Of a stretch of 40,817 nt of DNA, positions 11,210 through 22,397 are shown piece after piece. Source of the stretch: Intoshia linei. Lineage: Eukaryota > Orthonectida > Rhopaluridae. Location: assembly GCA_001642005.1 (NCBI GenBank), contig LWCA01000198.1:1-40817 (forward strand), written 5' to 3'. Every line of letters starts with the position of its first letter. Positions within the stretch are counted from its first letter, which is position 1. The notes under the pieces are model-generated. The model worked only from the letters and a program-made list of their open reading frames with translations. It made no database searches and had not been told where the DNA came from. The position numbers were made by a program, and so were the translations under genes.

Positions 11210-12926
11210 TACAGGTTTGGCTAAACTAAGAGAGTTTATTTGTATTGAAACGATTTAAACAATTTTCAAATTTTACATGGATTAAAATAAATTAGTTTAA
11301 GAACAACATATAAAACCAAAATATTTGATATACTTGTGCGAGTATATCGCAATAATGTATTATGCACTGCATTTAAAACGTAACATTTTTATATATTTTG
11401 TACATTAGTTATTGATTAGTCGAGTCTCGTAGCTGTTTAGTAATCATATCGATTTTTCAAATCTTCACACTATTGTAACAAAATTTAGTTTTAACTTTAT
11501 CAATAGTAACTAGATTACTATTAAATATTAAATTTATACATGTATAAAAGATAACATTTAATATTTACCATAATATGCATTTTTGTTAATGTTAATCTGT
11601 AATTACATTGATTCTTTTAAATCTCAACATATTTACACACTGACATACAATTTAACGATTTTTTAGAGTAATAATAGATTAAAAATGTGCTTATAAATTA
11701 AATTATGTATATAACCGAAAGATTCTGTGTATAATTTTAATTTCAGTTGACCTAATGAATAAAATTAAACTTGTGTCAAATCAATATATTGAAAAAGTAC
11801 TACTTTTGTGAATTATATGTGTACAATTTAAGATTCTACTGTATCACTTTAGTAAATTTCATGAGTGTGGATTATTTTACTATTAAATAAGCATAATTTT
11901 CATTTTTTAATATTTTTACAACTGTCATTTTTTAATAAACCATTATACCATCGTTAATCTGTGTGAGTAGTAATATCAACAAAAATCTATTTTTTTTTTC
12001 ATAACTGTTTTGTTACAATCATAAATAATTTTAATAATAATTTTAGGGTTTAAACTTTTTAGGGGTCTAGTGTTAACGAATATTGTTATTTCAATAATTT
12101 TAAATATAGTAGTTGAGAATATATAAAAACTTGAATAGAAGCGTTAAGGAGTCAGATAAGGAGTATAACTATCATCGATGATTTTAATTGTAGGACCGTT
12201 ACTTCTTTCAAACTTTTTGTTTTAATAGAATAAATACCAAATAAAAAAATGAATACCAAAGTGCTTTTTTCACCGTGAAGGCATCATCAAAAAAGCATAT
12301 TATCTTTTTAAATATAATATAAATTATTATAAATTTAAATATATTATACAAATTATTTTAGGATAATCAATTATTAAAAATTTAAAAAAACAATATTCTA
12401 AACCAGCTAACGGAAAAATCATATTTTCCAACAAACAGATCCACATCTCAATTTTTTGTCATGTTAGTGGTTTCAAATAATATAATTTAAAAGAAACTCT
12501 TCTAAACTAAAATATTATTAAAATATCTGGTTTTACCGAACCGAAACTATGAATTCGGGAAAATGAAAAATCAAACTCACATTTGAAAAAATTTTGCAAA
12601 TGATTTGAGTTTCATATAGCCCTTAGCTGCCTCCGCAAGGCTCTTGATTTTGACATTATTTAAATTAAATTGTAAAGAATAATAATATATAAGTATTAAT
12701 GAAATTTATAATAACTGATACATTATAATACAAGTACAAGTACTGCACTGTTAATTAATTGTATAATTACACAATATGTTACAAATTATCTAAATATTGA
12801 TGACTATTCATCTAATTAAACTATACAATAACATATGAACTATATAAGTGATTTTACTAGTTTATAGATTTATTCTCTACAATTTTGCAAACAATTAACA
12901 TCATATTTTAAAGAAAATTTATAAAA
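11210..12926. other. Divergent intergenic region between RIM and ALYREF
   Basis: These 1.7 kb separate the RIM start (minus) from the ALYREF start (plus) and should hold both promoters. I see no open frame of note, no RNA gene and no TATA box I would defend. It contains an R1 repeat copy (about 12236-12420) and a slightly GC-richer stretch at 12617-12650. The rest is AT-rich simple sequence. Confidence 0.5.
12236..12420 (+). repeat. R1 dispersed repeat, copy 3
   Basis: It carries the R1 start block AATGAATACCAAAGTGC followed by CACCGTGAAGGCATCA. The block AATGAATACCAAAGTGC also occurs in the copy at 21590. The part beyond about 12310 has diverged into AT-rich sequence. Confidence 0.5.
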
Positions 12927-13690
12927 ATGGACGTTAGTTTAAATACATACACAAATAATAAAAAATTGATCAAAGAAGGTATACGTCAGCATAACAGAAA
13001 TTCAAACCGGCCATTTACTAGAAAATCATCAAATAATTTCAATGTAAGCAGTCTGTTGAATATTATTAATTGGTTATTTAGAAAAAAGCGAATACAAATA
13101 TGAATTGTAAAAGTGGAAGAATAATCATTAAAAATTTGCATCACAAAATTACGAAGAAAAATATTAAGGTATGTATTAAACCTTAAAAATAAAACTCATG
13201 TAAACCATTCGGAACCAGATTAATTAATCAACTACATTGTATTTGACTTTTGACACGATTTAATTATCAAATGCAATACAATAAATTTACATTTAGGATG
13301 TGTTTGTTGGATTTGGAAAAATGCAAAGCTATGGTGTTAATTATGACAGTTTCAAACGGTCCTTGTGCACTGGATGGGTACATTATGTCAAAATGACTGA
13401 TGCAATGAACGCCAAAAAGAAGTACAACAATATCGCATTAGATGGTAATTAATATTTTTAAATAATTTTACATTTTCTTTCAGAACAAAAGATGAACATA
13501 ACGGTTATGGATGTCACTGTTCTAACAACGTAAATTTTCATTTAATACAATATATTGTTTTTTCAGAAAAAATAATAATGGCGTTAAGAAACAAAAAAGT
13601 TCCACAGGTTCGATAAGAAAGTCATTCAAGAAAATCTCTACTCTTGAACAATTGGATAAGGACATGGACGAGTACAATGCACAATATTGA
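12927..13690 (+). CDS. ALYREF: ALY/REF mRNA-export adaptor (THO complex subunit 4)
   Basis: Nuclear RNA-binding adaptor that passes spliced mRNA from UAP56/THO to the NXF1 exporter. Exons 12927-13043, 13082-13168, 13297-13444, 13484-13529, 13567-13690; 522 bases, 173 residues. Residues 1-40 are short and basic, with a DVSL start like the N-terminal UAP56-binding motif. About residues 50-125 form one RRM: RNP2-like IIIKNL, then GFGKMQSYGVNYD and GWVHYVKMTDAMNAKKKYN, ending in a BALD-type ALDE. The C-terminal STLEQLDKDMDEYNAQY matches the C-terminal UAP56-binding helix. RGG boxes are missing and the protein is shorter than human ALYREF (about 257). An AATAAA lies at 13766-13771. The start ATG is the first in frame, and an in-frame TAA sits shortly upstream. 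Confidence 0.92.
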
Positions 13691-14367
13691 ATCATAATAT
13701 TAATCATACTTTTTTATTCTAAAATTTGGTATTTAGGCCAATTTTATAATTATAATTAATGAATTAATAAAATGATAATTATCATATCTATATACTCTAA
13801 ATTCTTCCCTACACATCGATTTACCATATTTGAATTAAAACATCAAAATTTAGAGATTTAATGAACTTCATCTGTGACACCAAACTTTTTGATCCACACT
13901 CTTTTTAAGCTCGAAATTTCAATCAAAGAAATGGCCTATATTTAAATTTCTAGTGCAGAACCGAACCTACTATAGCAAACCCTCTTCGTGGTCCTGACGC
14001 AAATTTGTAAAATGGGGCGTCATTTTTCCAAATTGAACATTTAAAAAAATTATATTGTTGAACATCATAACTATTTTGTGTGTTAAATTTAAAATGTCGA
14101 GTCGAGACCCTTAAGAGGTGGCTAGGGCTATACGACAGTACACATTGTTTGCTAAAAAATGTTTGCGACCTAGTTTTAATTTTCGAATAGGTATCGAATA
14201 TGATACATTCTGCTCTCTGTGAGTCATTCAAAATCAGTTTTTGGAAAACGTGGCATGACTAAAATTATATAATATACTACATTATTATTATAAACAAACA
14301 AAGTTTCTATGGGCTCAAACTAAAAGTAAACATGAAATTATATTACTGTTTTACGTAATTTTTAATA
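13691..14367. other. Intergenic, no gene seen
   Basis: This stretch lies between the ALYREF stop and the first sorting-nexin exon. Apart from the ALYREF poly(A) signal I see no supported feature. A 93-codon minus frame (14231-13950) has no recognisable domain and crosses a less AT-rich patch that could be an old transposon fragment. Confidence 0.4.
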
Positions 14368-17300
14368 ATGAATTTTAACTCAAATTTCTCGTCTAACGGT
14401 TCAACATATTTTTCAGATGAAGCAGCAGAATTATCATCAGATTGTGATGTAATGTTAAAATATTAAATGTATTTATTTTTTTAGAGTCTAAATATAGAAC
14501 ATGATCATTTTAATATTAATGTAATACTTAAAAATAAATCTAATTAATTTTATGAAAATATAGAACATATTATGTAATGACACTGAAGAGCAAAATGTAA
14601 TTTCAACACCGAGTGAAACAGTATGAAAATTATTATTAATGTATTACTATTACTGTACATATACAGGAAATTAACAAAAGTGACTGCGAATTAGATATTA
14701 AAGAAGTATCTAATAATTCTGTGGATCAAGTTTCGGAAGAATCAAAGTCAAATCAAGATTTAGACAAAAATATGGTTAGATATTATAATATTTATTACGA
14801 TACAATAGTTACACTTATTATTAGTAGCTTTTCAACGTCTAACGGTCAATTGAACGCAATTAAAAAAAATTTTAATTACATTGACATTTACAAAAAATTG
14901 TACCAACTGATAATAGTGTAAAATCAAATCAAAATTAAGAAAAATAGACTAATGAATAAGACATGTAATAAAATTAACCATTCGTCGAGTTTTATCACCC
15001 ACAGTAACTTTTATAGTAAAAATTCACTGGCTATTTGTGTAATAATTAGGGCGAACAATGTCATAAAGATAATTTTATTTTTTAATATTAAAAAAATGTT
15101 AGAAATGTAAGAGGGAACTCTAATAAACACATTTAATGGGTATACCGATTTTTAAAAAGTCATAAATGTCATATTTCTGACATAATTATCATAATAATAT
15201 TAATAAAGTCATAATTTAAAAAAAATTTTATTTTCCTTAAAACGATAATATAAATTAACAATTTTCAATTATACTATATGAAATGGAATCACCAAAAACT
15301 TATTCCCAGCTATTGAACTGATAAACCTCATCATCATGTGTTGAAACAACCGTTTTCGTTGTTAAGGAATATATTATCAAACGAAATAAATTTTTTAAAA
15401 ACGAATATGTATAAATATATTCTATTGTACTATAATAGCGGTTCCCAACATACTTAATAGTTTGTACTTTAAACTAAGAAATAATAATTTCGTATCCATA
15501 ATAATTTAAAATTTAGTGTAACTATGACATCATATTAATTTAAAATTGTTAATACTCTACTTGACCCAAAATGTATATCTAAAAAATCGTTGATGATCGA
15601 ACTGACAAAATAGGGTAGTAACTACATTTAATATACAACCTTAAAATCACAGTGACTATACAATATAAAAATATCAAATATACGTAAATACATAAGGAAT
15701 TATTAATAAGTACATTGTATATTATTACAATTTAATTTTTATTTTTGGAATTTAAAAAATATCCATAATTTATTAGTCATAGTGTCAGACGAGCTATTGA
15801 ACTAAAATAATTTCTGGGACCTAGGGGTTCCAGTACCTTCATTTGGGAACCGCTGTACCATAATAAATGAAATAGTCATATGTTTTTGGTGAAATGTCAT
15901 AATTTTTTTTAATTTTTGGTCATAAATAAATTTCCCTCGTAATAATATAGAAATGTATACATATTTAGATACTTAATAATGATATAAACCCAACAGAAGA
16001 TGTACAAATGAACTTAAAAACTGAAAAATCTTTACACCTAAACATTATAAAAGTTTCTAATCCAACCAAGTGTACTGTTAATTTTAAACATTATATACTG
16101 TACAATGTAGAAACAAAAGTAATTTAGTACAGTAAGCATAAAAGCAAAATTTAGATACATAAATTTAACGAAATACCCATAACTTACAACGCTAAACGTC
16201 GATTCAACCATTTTTCATGGCTAAAATCCTGTTTAACTTATAAATATACTAATATTGTGATACCGGTATATTAATATTAATTATAAACTGCAATTTTACA
16301 TATTATTAGACTTTACCAATGTCATCTGCAAAAGATCGATTTGTTAGATTCGATGCAAATTTTATTGCTAAAAGGTGAAACGAGTACTATATACTAATTC
16401 ACATATATCAGAGGGCATTAAAAGCTTAAAATTGTTGACTATAAAAATGTTATTTTATTTACAAATGTTAAAATTTTTGACAATTTTAATTAAATAAGAG
16501 ACCATATTGAATCCATAATTTATGTTTTATAATTATAATTAGGTCAAAAAGTTTGGAATTTTTTCTAAAAAATGTTGTAAAGCACCCAATTCTGTCAACC
16601 AGCAAAGATTTGTTTATATTTCTCACTGAGACTGAAAATGTATTATGTTTAAATTATACAGTTTAAATATAAAAATAATTTACCTTTAAATATAGAACTT
16701 GATTGAGTTTATGAGCAAATGGAAATTAGAAATGAAGAAACTCAAATTAATTTACACAAAAAAGTTAAATTCATCGCATTCCAATTACGAATTTAAAATG
16801 GCCATCAATTGTTGCAGAAATTTATGCAAAACATCTTATTTACTCGAAACAAACCGTAGTGGTTAAGACATGATTTTTTTAATTTAATTGTCATCATTTT
16901 TAGAGTATATATCCAAATTTAAAAATTTGAATCAAATTATTTTGGAGTGGTCAAAATCTGAAAAAATTTTGAAAAAAAGTATCAATGAAACAGCTCAAAT
17001 ATTCAATAATAATGTCACTATTTTTGAGAAAGAAGTATATTTTATTAAAATATTTAATAAATTATTGGCAAAGGAAATTTTTGTCAACATGAAAATTAAA
17101 TATGTGTTTATTCAGTGTTTTGAATAATTCATTATATCAGTGGTTTTCAACGTAAGCGTTAGCGCCCAAGGGGCGTTTTCATAATTTAGCTGCCACCAAT
17201 ATTATTAAAAATGTAAAAATGAACCTCCAAATTGTCTTTATCCACTGATGTGTTCTGAAATATCAAGGATATTATTGTTTTTTCCAACATCTTACACGAT

Positions 17301-19712
17301 TGAAAGTGGATTCAGTTCTGTAAACAAAATATTGAGTAAAGATATAAACAAATTAATATATTTAAATAAGGAGATGTTGTTATCAAATTAACCAGAATAA
17401 AAACAAGAATTAAGAGTTGGCACTTAATCACCAGGCGCAAGGATCACAAGGAAATAAATAAAAATTATTTACCTTTTTTTTCCATTATTATTGATTTTAT
17501 AAAAAGTATAGCTCATTTTATCATAGGGGCACTGATTTAGAAATTTATTAATTATGGTGGAATACGACGATAGTTTAAAAAGGTTGAGAATCCCTATATT
17601 ATATAATAATGTATTACTAATTGAAATTATACATGTATAGTATACTGATTTTAGCAAGAAAATACTTATGGAGACTTCACGAATTTATTTTATCAACATA
17701 AAAATAATTACAAACATTTACAAGTAATTTTATTATCATGCATCGTTTTATGATTACAATTTATTTTATATTAAAAAAAACAAAATAATATTTTATCAAA
17801 AAAATCTGTTAAATAGTGTATTTTTATGATAAATGATGTTTTTGTTAGTATATCCGCAGCGCATAATGCGCCCATTCGACAGTGTATTCCAATAATATAA
17901 TTAATTAATAACTAATTATATTTTTTATAATTATATAATATTATATTACTTATATATTTGTATTTAAAGGCGTTTCACTCTATATATTATAAAATATTTT
18001 TGGAATGCACTGTCTTTTCTAATGACCCAATAAACGATTCAATACATGTCCGCGGCTTAACCACCTTATTTAGGTATTAATTAATAAAGTAGTATATGGA
18101 GGAAAAAAGTTTTTGTGACATAATTTGGTACATTTTTCATTTAATTTATCATTTAAACAAAGGAAATGTAATAAAATGGATCAATCATCATTGATGATAA
18201 TTGAAAATTAATCCATAAGCAAATTTCCAAAATATATACACAAAGTACATTTAATTAACGTAAATATCAAAGACTAAATCAGAGGTGCCAACTAGTGATT
18301 GTGATTTCCCGGGAAAAATATGTAAATTATTTATTTTTAAATTTTTCAACTTTTAAACACTTTTCTACCATAATTAGCTTATTATACTCATTTTAGCTCT
18401 GAATTTTCAAATCGTCCTGGATATTATTTTGTTGAATATACTAGAACCGTTTCTCTTCAGTTAAAATTGAAATTTATCATATATAATTTTCAAAAACGGG
18501 GCCCGTATAATTTTTTGATAATAAAAAGTGGTCAACGAGACACAAAAGGTTGCAACCCTGGACTAAATCAAACATATTATCAACTTTTCAAATTAAATTT
18601 AATAATTTTTCTTACATCTCAGGACCATTTCTCACCTCAGACTTTTCTTTCCCCCAGTGAGTATAAGCCCCATTTGGGAACCACTGGTTTAAACTATATA
18701 TTTTGATATATATTTGATAGGTAATTTAAAATTTTAGAACATGTTTAAAATAAAAGAATACCACAAAAAAAATGTAATTTATAGTACAGTCGATTTTGTC
18801 TAATACATTTGTCTCGTTCATTTTGAGTGGTTACTTTTTAACCAAATACTAAAGATATTTTTTTTTGCTATTGAAATCTATATAACAGCGATTCTCAACC
18901 TGTACCCACCCAATATTTTTTATAACTTTAAAATGATTTGTGTTTGTTTAAAAAAATTTTTTTCATAAATTTATAACAATAAAATAAAAATTTTGCCCGC
19001 GATGGTTCTAAACTATTTTATATTGATAAGATGTGACCCTCTGAAAAAAGGTTGAGAACGCCTGCTCTATAATCAGTATTGTTTACATCAGCGGTGCACA
19101 ACTTGAGACATCATGGCCGCATTGCCCATTGAAGTTTTGTATCTATTTAAACTAGAAATTTTTATCAGAATAGTCTTTTGATTAAATTTTAGGACTATAA
19201 GTATATTATTGAATATTTTTTGTACATATCAAATATATTATATTTGAGTATATATTCGTATTGTAATGATAAGCTTTACGGCCTAATTTATGGAAATATT
19301 GTGCACCCTGGTCTACTTGTTGAGAGTCTTTCAACTGATAATAATTTGTAACTTACAAATATTTATTTTTTAAATTTTAGTCAATAGAAAAAGAATGGAA
19401 TGATGTATTTGAAGACGAAATTAAAAATTTTAACAACAGAACGAATAAAAATTTGATTGATGTATTTAAAAAAATAACACTAGAAAAGATATCCATGCAC
19501 GAGAAAGTATGTACATATTTTTAACATAGAAATACGTAAATTTTAAATTTTAGTCAATAGAAGAATGGAATAGATACAATAATATAATATTGGAAGAAAA
19601 AATGAAATTTATTAAAATATTTGAGAAATATAAAAAAGATCCAACAAGAGAATATAACGATGACAAATACAACAAAGATTTAGACGAAAACATAAACACC
19701 AATTTATCTTAA
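14368..19712 (+). CDS. SNX: PX-BAR sorting nexin, SNX4/7/30-like
   Basis: Endosomal sorting nexin: the PX domain binds phosphoinositide and the BAR domain tubulates membrane. Modelled exons 14368-14448, 14485-14520, 14564-14620, 14667-14774, 15969-16118, 16155-16265, 16310-16374, 16543-16639, 16696-16861, 16904-17034, 19381-19506, 19554-19712; 1,287 bases, 428 residues, close to SNX7/SNX30. The first about 94 residues are acidic and disordered. PX follows: KRRFNHFSWLKSCL (basic RRF lipid-binding motif), VIPTLPM (PPxP-like loop), RFDANFIAKR, VKHPILSTSKDLFIFLTETE. The last about 190 residues are helical, BAR-like, ending in a W-containing helix typical of SNX7/30 (EWNDVFEDEIKNF). The exact subfamily is not decided. 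The four N-terminal exons are all phase 0 and rest on splice sites only, so they are less certain. The last two exons have nearly identical acceptors and starts. Confidence 0.85.
15436..15855. mobile_element. hAT-type MITE, 420 bp
   Basis: Left end TAGCGGTTCCCAAC, right end the complement of CAGCGGTTCCCAAATG. Flanking 8-mers TACTATAA (15428-15435) and TACCATAA (15856-15863) match at 7 of 8, the hAT duplication length. It sits in the sorting-nexin intron 14775-15968 and has no transposase. Confidence 0.8.
17138..17596 (+). mobile_element. hAT element with transposase C-terminal remnant
   Basis: A 459-bp element with ends CAGTGGTTTTCAACG and the complement of TAGGGATTCTCAACC. Flanking 8-mers CATTATAT and TATTATAT match at 7 of 8. 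Inside, about 17277-17390 reads FFPTSYTIESGFSSVNKILS, the C-terminal dimerisation region of ZBED5-like hAT transposases, followed by a stop. It is an internally deleted copy in the sorting-nexin intron 17035-19380. Confidence 0.75.
17854..18058. repeat. Possible inverted-repeat element
   Basis: GACAGTGTATTCCAA at 17878-17892 is matched in inverted orientation by TTGGAATGCACTGTC at 18000-18014, and both outer sides carry CCGC-type ends. The arms are uneven, so limits and identity are uncertain. Confidence 0.35.
18280..18560. mobile_element. hAT-type MITE with perfect 8-bp duplication
   Basis: A 281-bp element starting CAGAGGTGCCAAC and ending with the complement of CAGGGTTGCAACC. It is flanked on both sides by GACTAAAT (18272-18279 and 18561-18568). 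It is the second copy of the family at 1236-1429, and its intact duplication makes it the younger-looking one. Confidence 0.88.
18886..19064. mobile_element. hAT-type MITE, 179 bp
   Basis: Starts CAGCGATTCTCAACCTG and ends with the complement of CAGGCGTTCTCAACCTTTT. Flanks CTATATAA and CTCTATAA match at 7 of 8. It lies in the same sorting-nexin intron. Confidence 0.85.
19089..19310. mobile_element. hAT-type MITE, 222 bp
   Basis: Starts CAGCGGTGCACAACTTG and ends with the complement of CAGGGTGCACAATATT. Flanks GTTTACAT and GTCTACTT match at 6 of 8. It begins only 24 bases after the previous element and ends 70 bases before a sorting-nexin exon. Confidence 0.78.
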
Positions 19713-19871
19713 ATTATAAAATTTTAGAAAAATTACATGTATGTGTACGCCGTACACTGTACGGTTATGTTGAAATAATATATTCATCATCATACTTAGT
19801 ATCGAGCTAATTAATTAAGTTTAATTTAAATATACATCACATTAAAGTGATAATATACTCAGTATATTATA

Positions 19872-20468
19872 CTATGTATGCATGTAAAATTGATTAGAAT
19901 CAAACATGGAATGATACAAAAAATCATCAGTACGTTGTAATTCGATAGAATAACTTTTTCGATTGTAAAGTTTATAAGAATTTGTGACAGGAAATGCGAA
20001 TGAACCGGGAAAGGTATCACAAAAGTTGACAATATCATTCGTTCCTCTATATGAATTCCAAAATTTGTTTCTTTGGTTAAATATCTTGTTATTTAAAGGC
20101 TTTAAATAAGTTTTTGTCATTTTCTGATTGAATTTTGAAAAATATTCATTATTTGAAAGCAATTTGCATTTTGAATAAAATTTTACATTGTTACAAAAGT
20201 CTACAAATGATTTATTATATATATTATAATTCATATTATAATTACCAGAGTTTGCGGTATCTGTAGGTTTTAAGCAATTTTCTTCTGTACGGTTGGAAAT
20301 TTTTTTAAAATGCTTACCTTTTCCAATAATAATTAATGGTAAATTGTACTTTTTCTTATCAATTTTGTCCATAAAGCGCAGATTGTTTACATATTGCGGG
20401 TTATAACCATTTAATTTTCGTTTGACAATTTTTGGAAGTTTCATTCGCTTTGATTTTATAATTTCCAT
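19872..20468 (-). CDS. Unrecognised single-exon gene
   Basis: A 198-codon uninterrupted frame, long for DNA this AT-rich, which is the main support for coding. I do not recognise the protein. It is basic at the N terminus (MEIIKSKRMKLPKIVKRKL) and rich in Asn, Lys, Tyr and Phe. It shows no signal peptide, membrane segment or repeat, and the C-terminal third has spaced aromatic residues. It lies tail-to-tail with the sorting nexin (stops 159 bases apart). The start is the first ATG in frame. Further exons upstream are possible but none was identified. It could be a fast-evolving structural or ciliary protein, or a spurious frame. Confidence 0.5.
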   Translation of the reverse strand: MEIIKSKRMKLPKIVKRKLNGYNPQYVNNLRFMDKIDKKKYNLPLIIIGKGKHFKKISNRTEENCLKPTDTANSGNYNMNYNIYNKSFVDFCNNVKFYSKCKLLSNNEYFSKFNQKMTKTYLKPLNNKIFNQRNKFWNSYRGTNDIVNFCDTFPGSFAFPVTNSYKLYNRKSYSIELQRTDDFLYHSMFDSNQFYMHT

Positions 20469-21589
20469 ATTTCATTAATATTTGTACCTCTTAAATTTCA
20501 AATAATTAAAACAATTATTCTTATAACATTACCATTTATTGATATTATAATATATACATTTAAATCAAAATTGATTTAGGAAATTTGGTACCTAATGTTT
20601 ACATATAAACCTATTAAATGAACACACTCGCATTTTACTGAAAATATTCAGGTTAGAATAATCATACTTTTTCGACGATTAATCAATAGCATTCTTGGTA
20701 AGGAGTTTTTACTTAACTTAATATATCTGGATAAATCGATTCATCTATTCGTTTACTTTTATTTGTCATAATATTAAGATTCTTATGACATTTTATCGTT
20801 AAAATTTATAATTTCGTGTAAATTTACAGTGGATTCGTATAAATTGTAATAGAAAATTTATTACAATCTTAGCAACTTGAATTTCAGGTTTGTTATTTGA
20901 CATGCGGACGCCTAGGTGTCAAAGGTTGGGTCTGTAATCACTGCCGAACGCATCAGTGTTAATTTGATTTCATTGCAAAATAAAGAATTGTAACTGTTAT
21001 GCACGAATAATCAACGTTAATTCAGTCAGTGTTTTTATAATTTTTATTTCACTTCATTTACATTCAATTATACATCAATTTAAATAATCAATAAAGTTTA
21101 AATTTCTTTAATTTAATGAAGTGGCTGAAAACAATCTTTAGATTTAAACATCATCAAACTTCTTTATTTGAAAATATCCCTATAAATCCTAGAAATCCAA
21201 TAAAGTAACGTTATTATTATAATTATGATTTAAAATTTTCATAATATGAGTGTAATGTATAATGTACATTATAATTATATATGTAACTAGCTACTAAACT
21301 AATACTTTTGGGCTTCTAATATTAAAAATTTTCGTGTAAACACCATACAATGTTTTCATTTTGTAATATTCGTTAATTTTGCAGTTTGTCAGTCTTAACT
21401 TATTTTTATTAAGGTTTTTAGGGACAAATTATATCATATTGAACCTTGAAATTTAAATGTACGTCTATATTACGTTTAATTTATCAATAGTTTTTAAATA
21501 ATAAAAAATTGTCGATCATACTAATTCTGTGACATGTATCGTGAAATAAGTTATTTCAATAAACATTTACGTTAATAAAATAGTTACCA

Positions 21590-22145
21590 AATAAAAAATG
21601 TAATGAATACCAAAGTGCCTTTTTGACCGTGAATGCGTCACTTTCTCAGATTAAACTTTTTTGTGTGTAAACTCGATATAACTATGAGCTATAATTTTTT
21701 TGTAATTTTAGGAGTTTTATTTTTAAAAAAAGGGTAATCTGTGGTTTTAATCATAAAAATGTACGTTTTTGTGGTTTTAATTTAAAATAATGATCATAAT
21801 TATAAAAATTATCCCACAATTAATGTTTTATATATTTCTAGGACTATTTCATTTTTTAAAAAAAAGGGTAATTTGTGGTTTGGACTATGAAATGTAAGTT
21901 TTTGGCGTTGAAATTTAAATTCCTTTTTTAAAAATAAATTCAAAAGCCACAAATTATCCTTTTTTTATAAAAAATAAATTAAAAATAAAAATAAAATCAG
22001 CCCAAAAAATATAAAGAGACATAAATCTGGGACGTGTTTTAAAATCATTAACATTGTCGTTGTATATACGCTTATTGTATATACGTCGTTAACATTGTAA
22101 CGCTCATCCTCAGAAACATACATATTAATGATCAAAACCATATAA
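21590..22145. repeat. R1 repeat arranged as a fold-back
   Basis: The left half is in + orientation (AATGAATACCAAAGTGCC, TTTTTGACCGTGAATGCGTC, GGGTAATCTGTGGTTTTAAT, GGGTAATTTGTGGTTTGGAC). From about 21950 the same blocks appear inverted (AGCCACAAATTATCC, AAAATCAGCCC, ATGATCAAAACCA). The GGGTAAT unit is itself repeated about every 130 bases, so the element has an internal tandem structure as well as inverted halves. Confidence 0.6.
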
Positions 22146-22331
22146 GTAATATTAGTAAATTAAAATTAAGTCATTAATTTTATCATTAATTTAATCATTA
22201 AGTAATTTGTAACCTCGCCTTATTGTAACCACATGTGATTTAAATCAAAAAAAATTTAAACATAAAAAAAACATAAATATTAACGGAGGAGGTTATATAA
22301 AATACAATATTAAAAAAATTTCATGACTAAT

Positions 22332-22357
22332 GGCGCTGCTGCAGCGACCAGCGCGCT
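22332..22357 (+). promoter_or_regulatory. GC-rich patch upstream of AspRS start
   Basis: About 26 bases of mostly G/C containing GCGCTGCTGCAGCG and CAGCGCGC, 40 bases before the proposed AspRS ATG, in a region otherwise near 20-25% GC. It is partly self-complementary. A promoter element or the transcription start area is a reasonable guess, with no motif match behind it. Confidence 0.3.
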
Positions 22358-22397
22358 GATTCTATTATCGTTGACAATAAATTGAAATACATTTAAC

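Larger units (their letters stand above)
20469..22397. other. Intergenic region upstream of the AspRS gene
   Basis: About 1.9 kb without a supported gene. The first 1.1 kb is featureless AT-rich DNA. An R1 fold-back copy fills 21590-22145, including a small doubled motif (TTGTATATACG twice, 22052-22085). The last 70 bases hold a GC-rich patch before the AspRS start. Confidence 0.5.

Noticed and set aside
13950-14231. 93-codon minus frame
   Set aside because: No domain, no splice context that extends it, and it lies in a patch that looks like old transposon sequence.
18467-18706. 79-codon plus frame
   Set aside because: It runs through a hAT MITE with a perfect target duplication and into another hAT end; not a gene.
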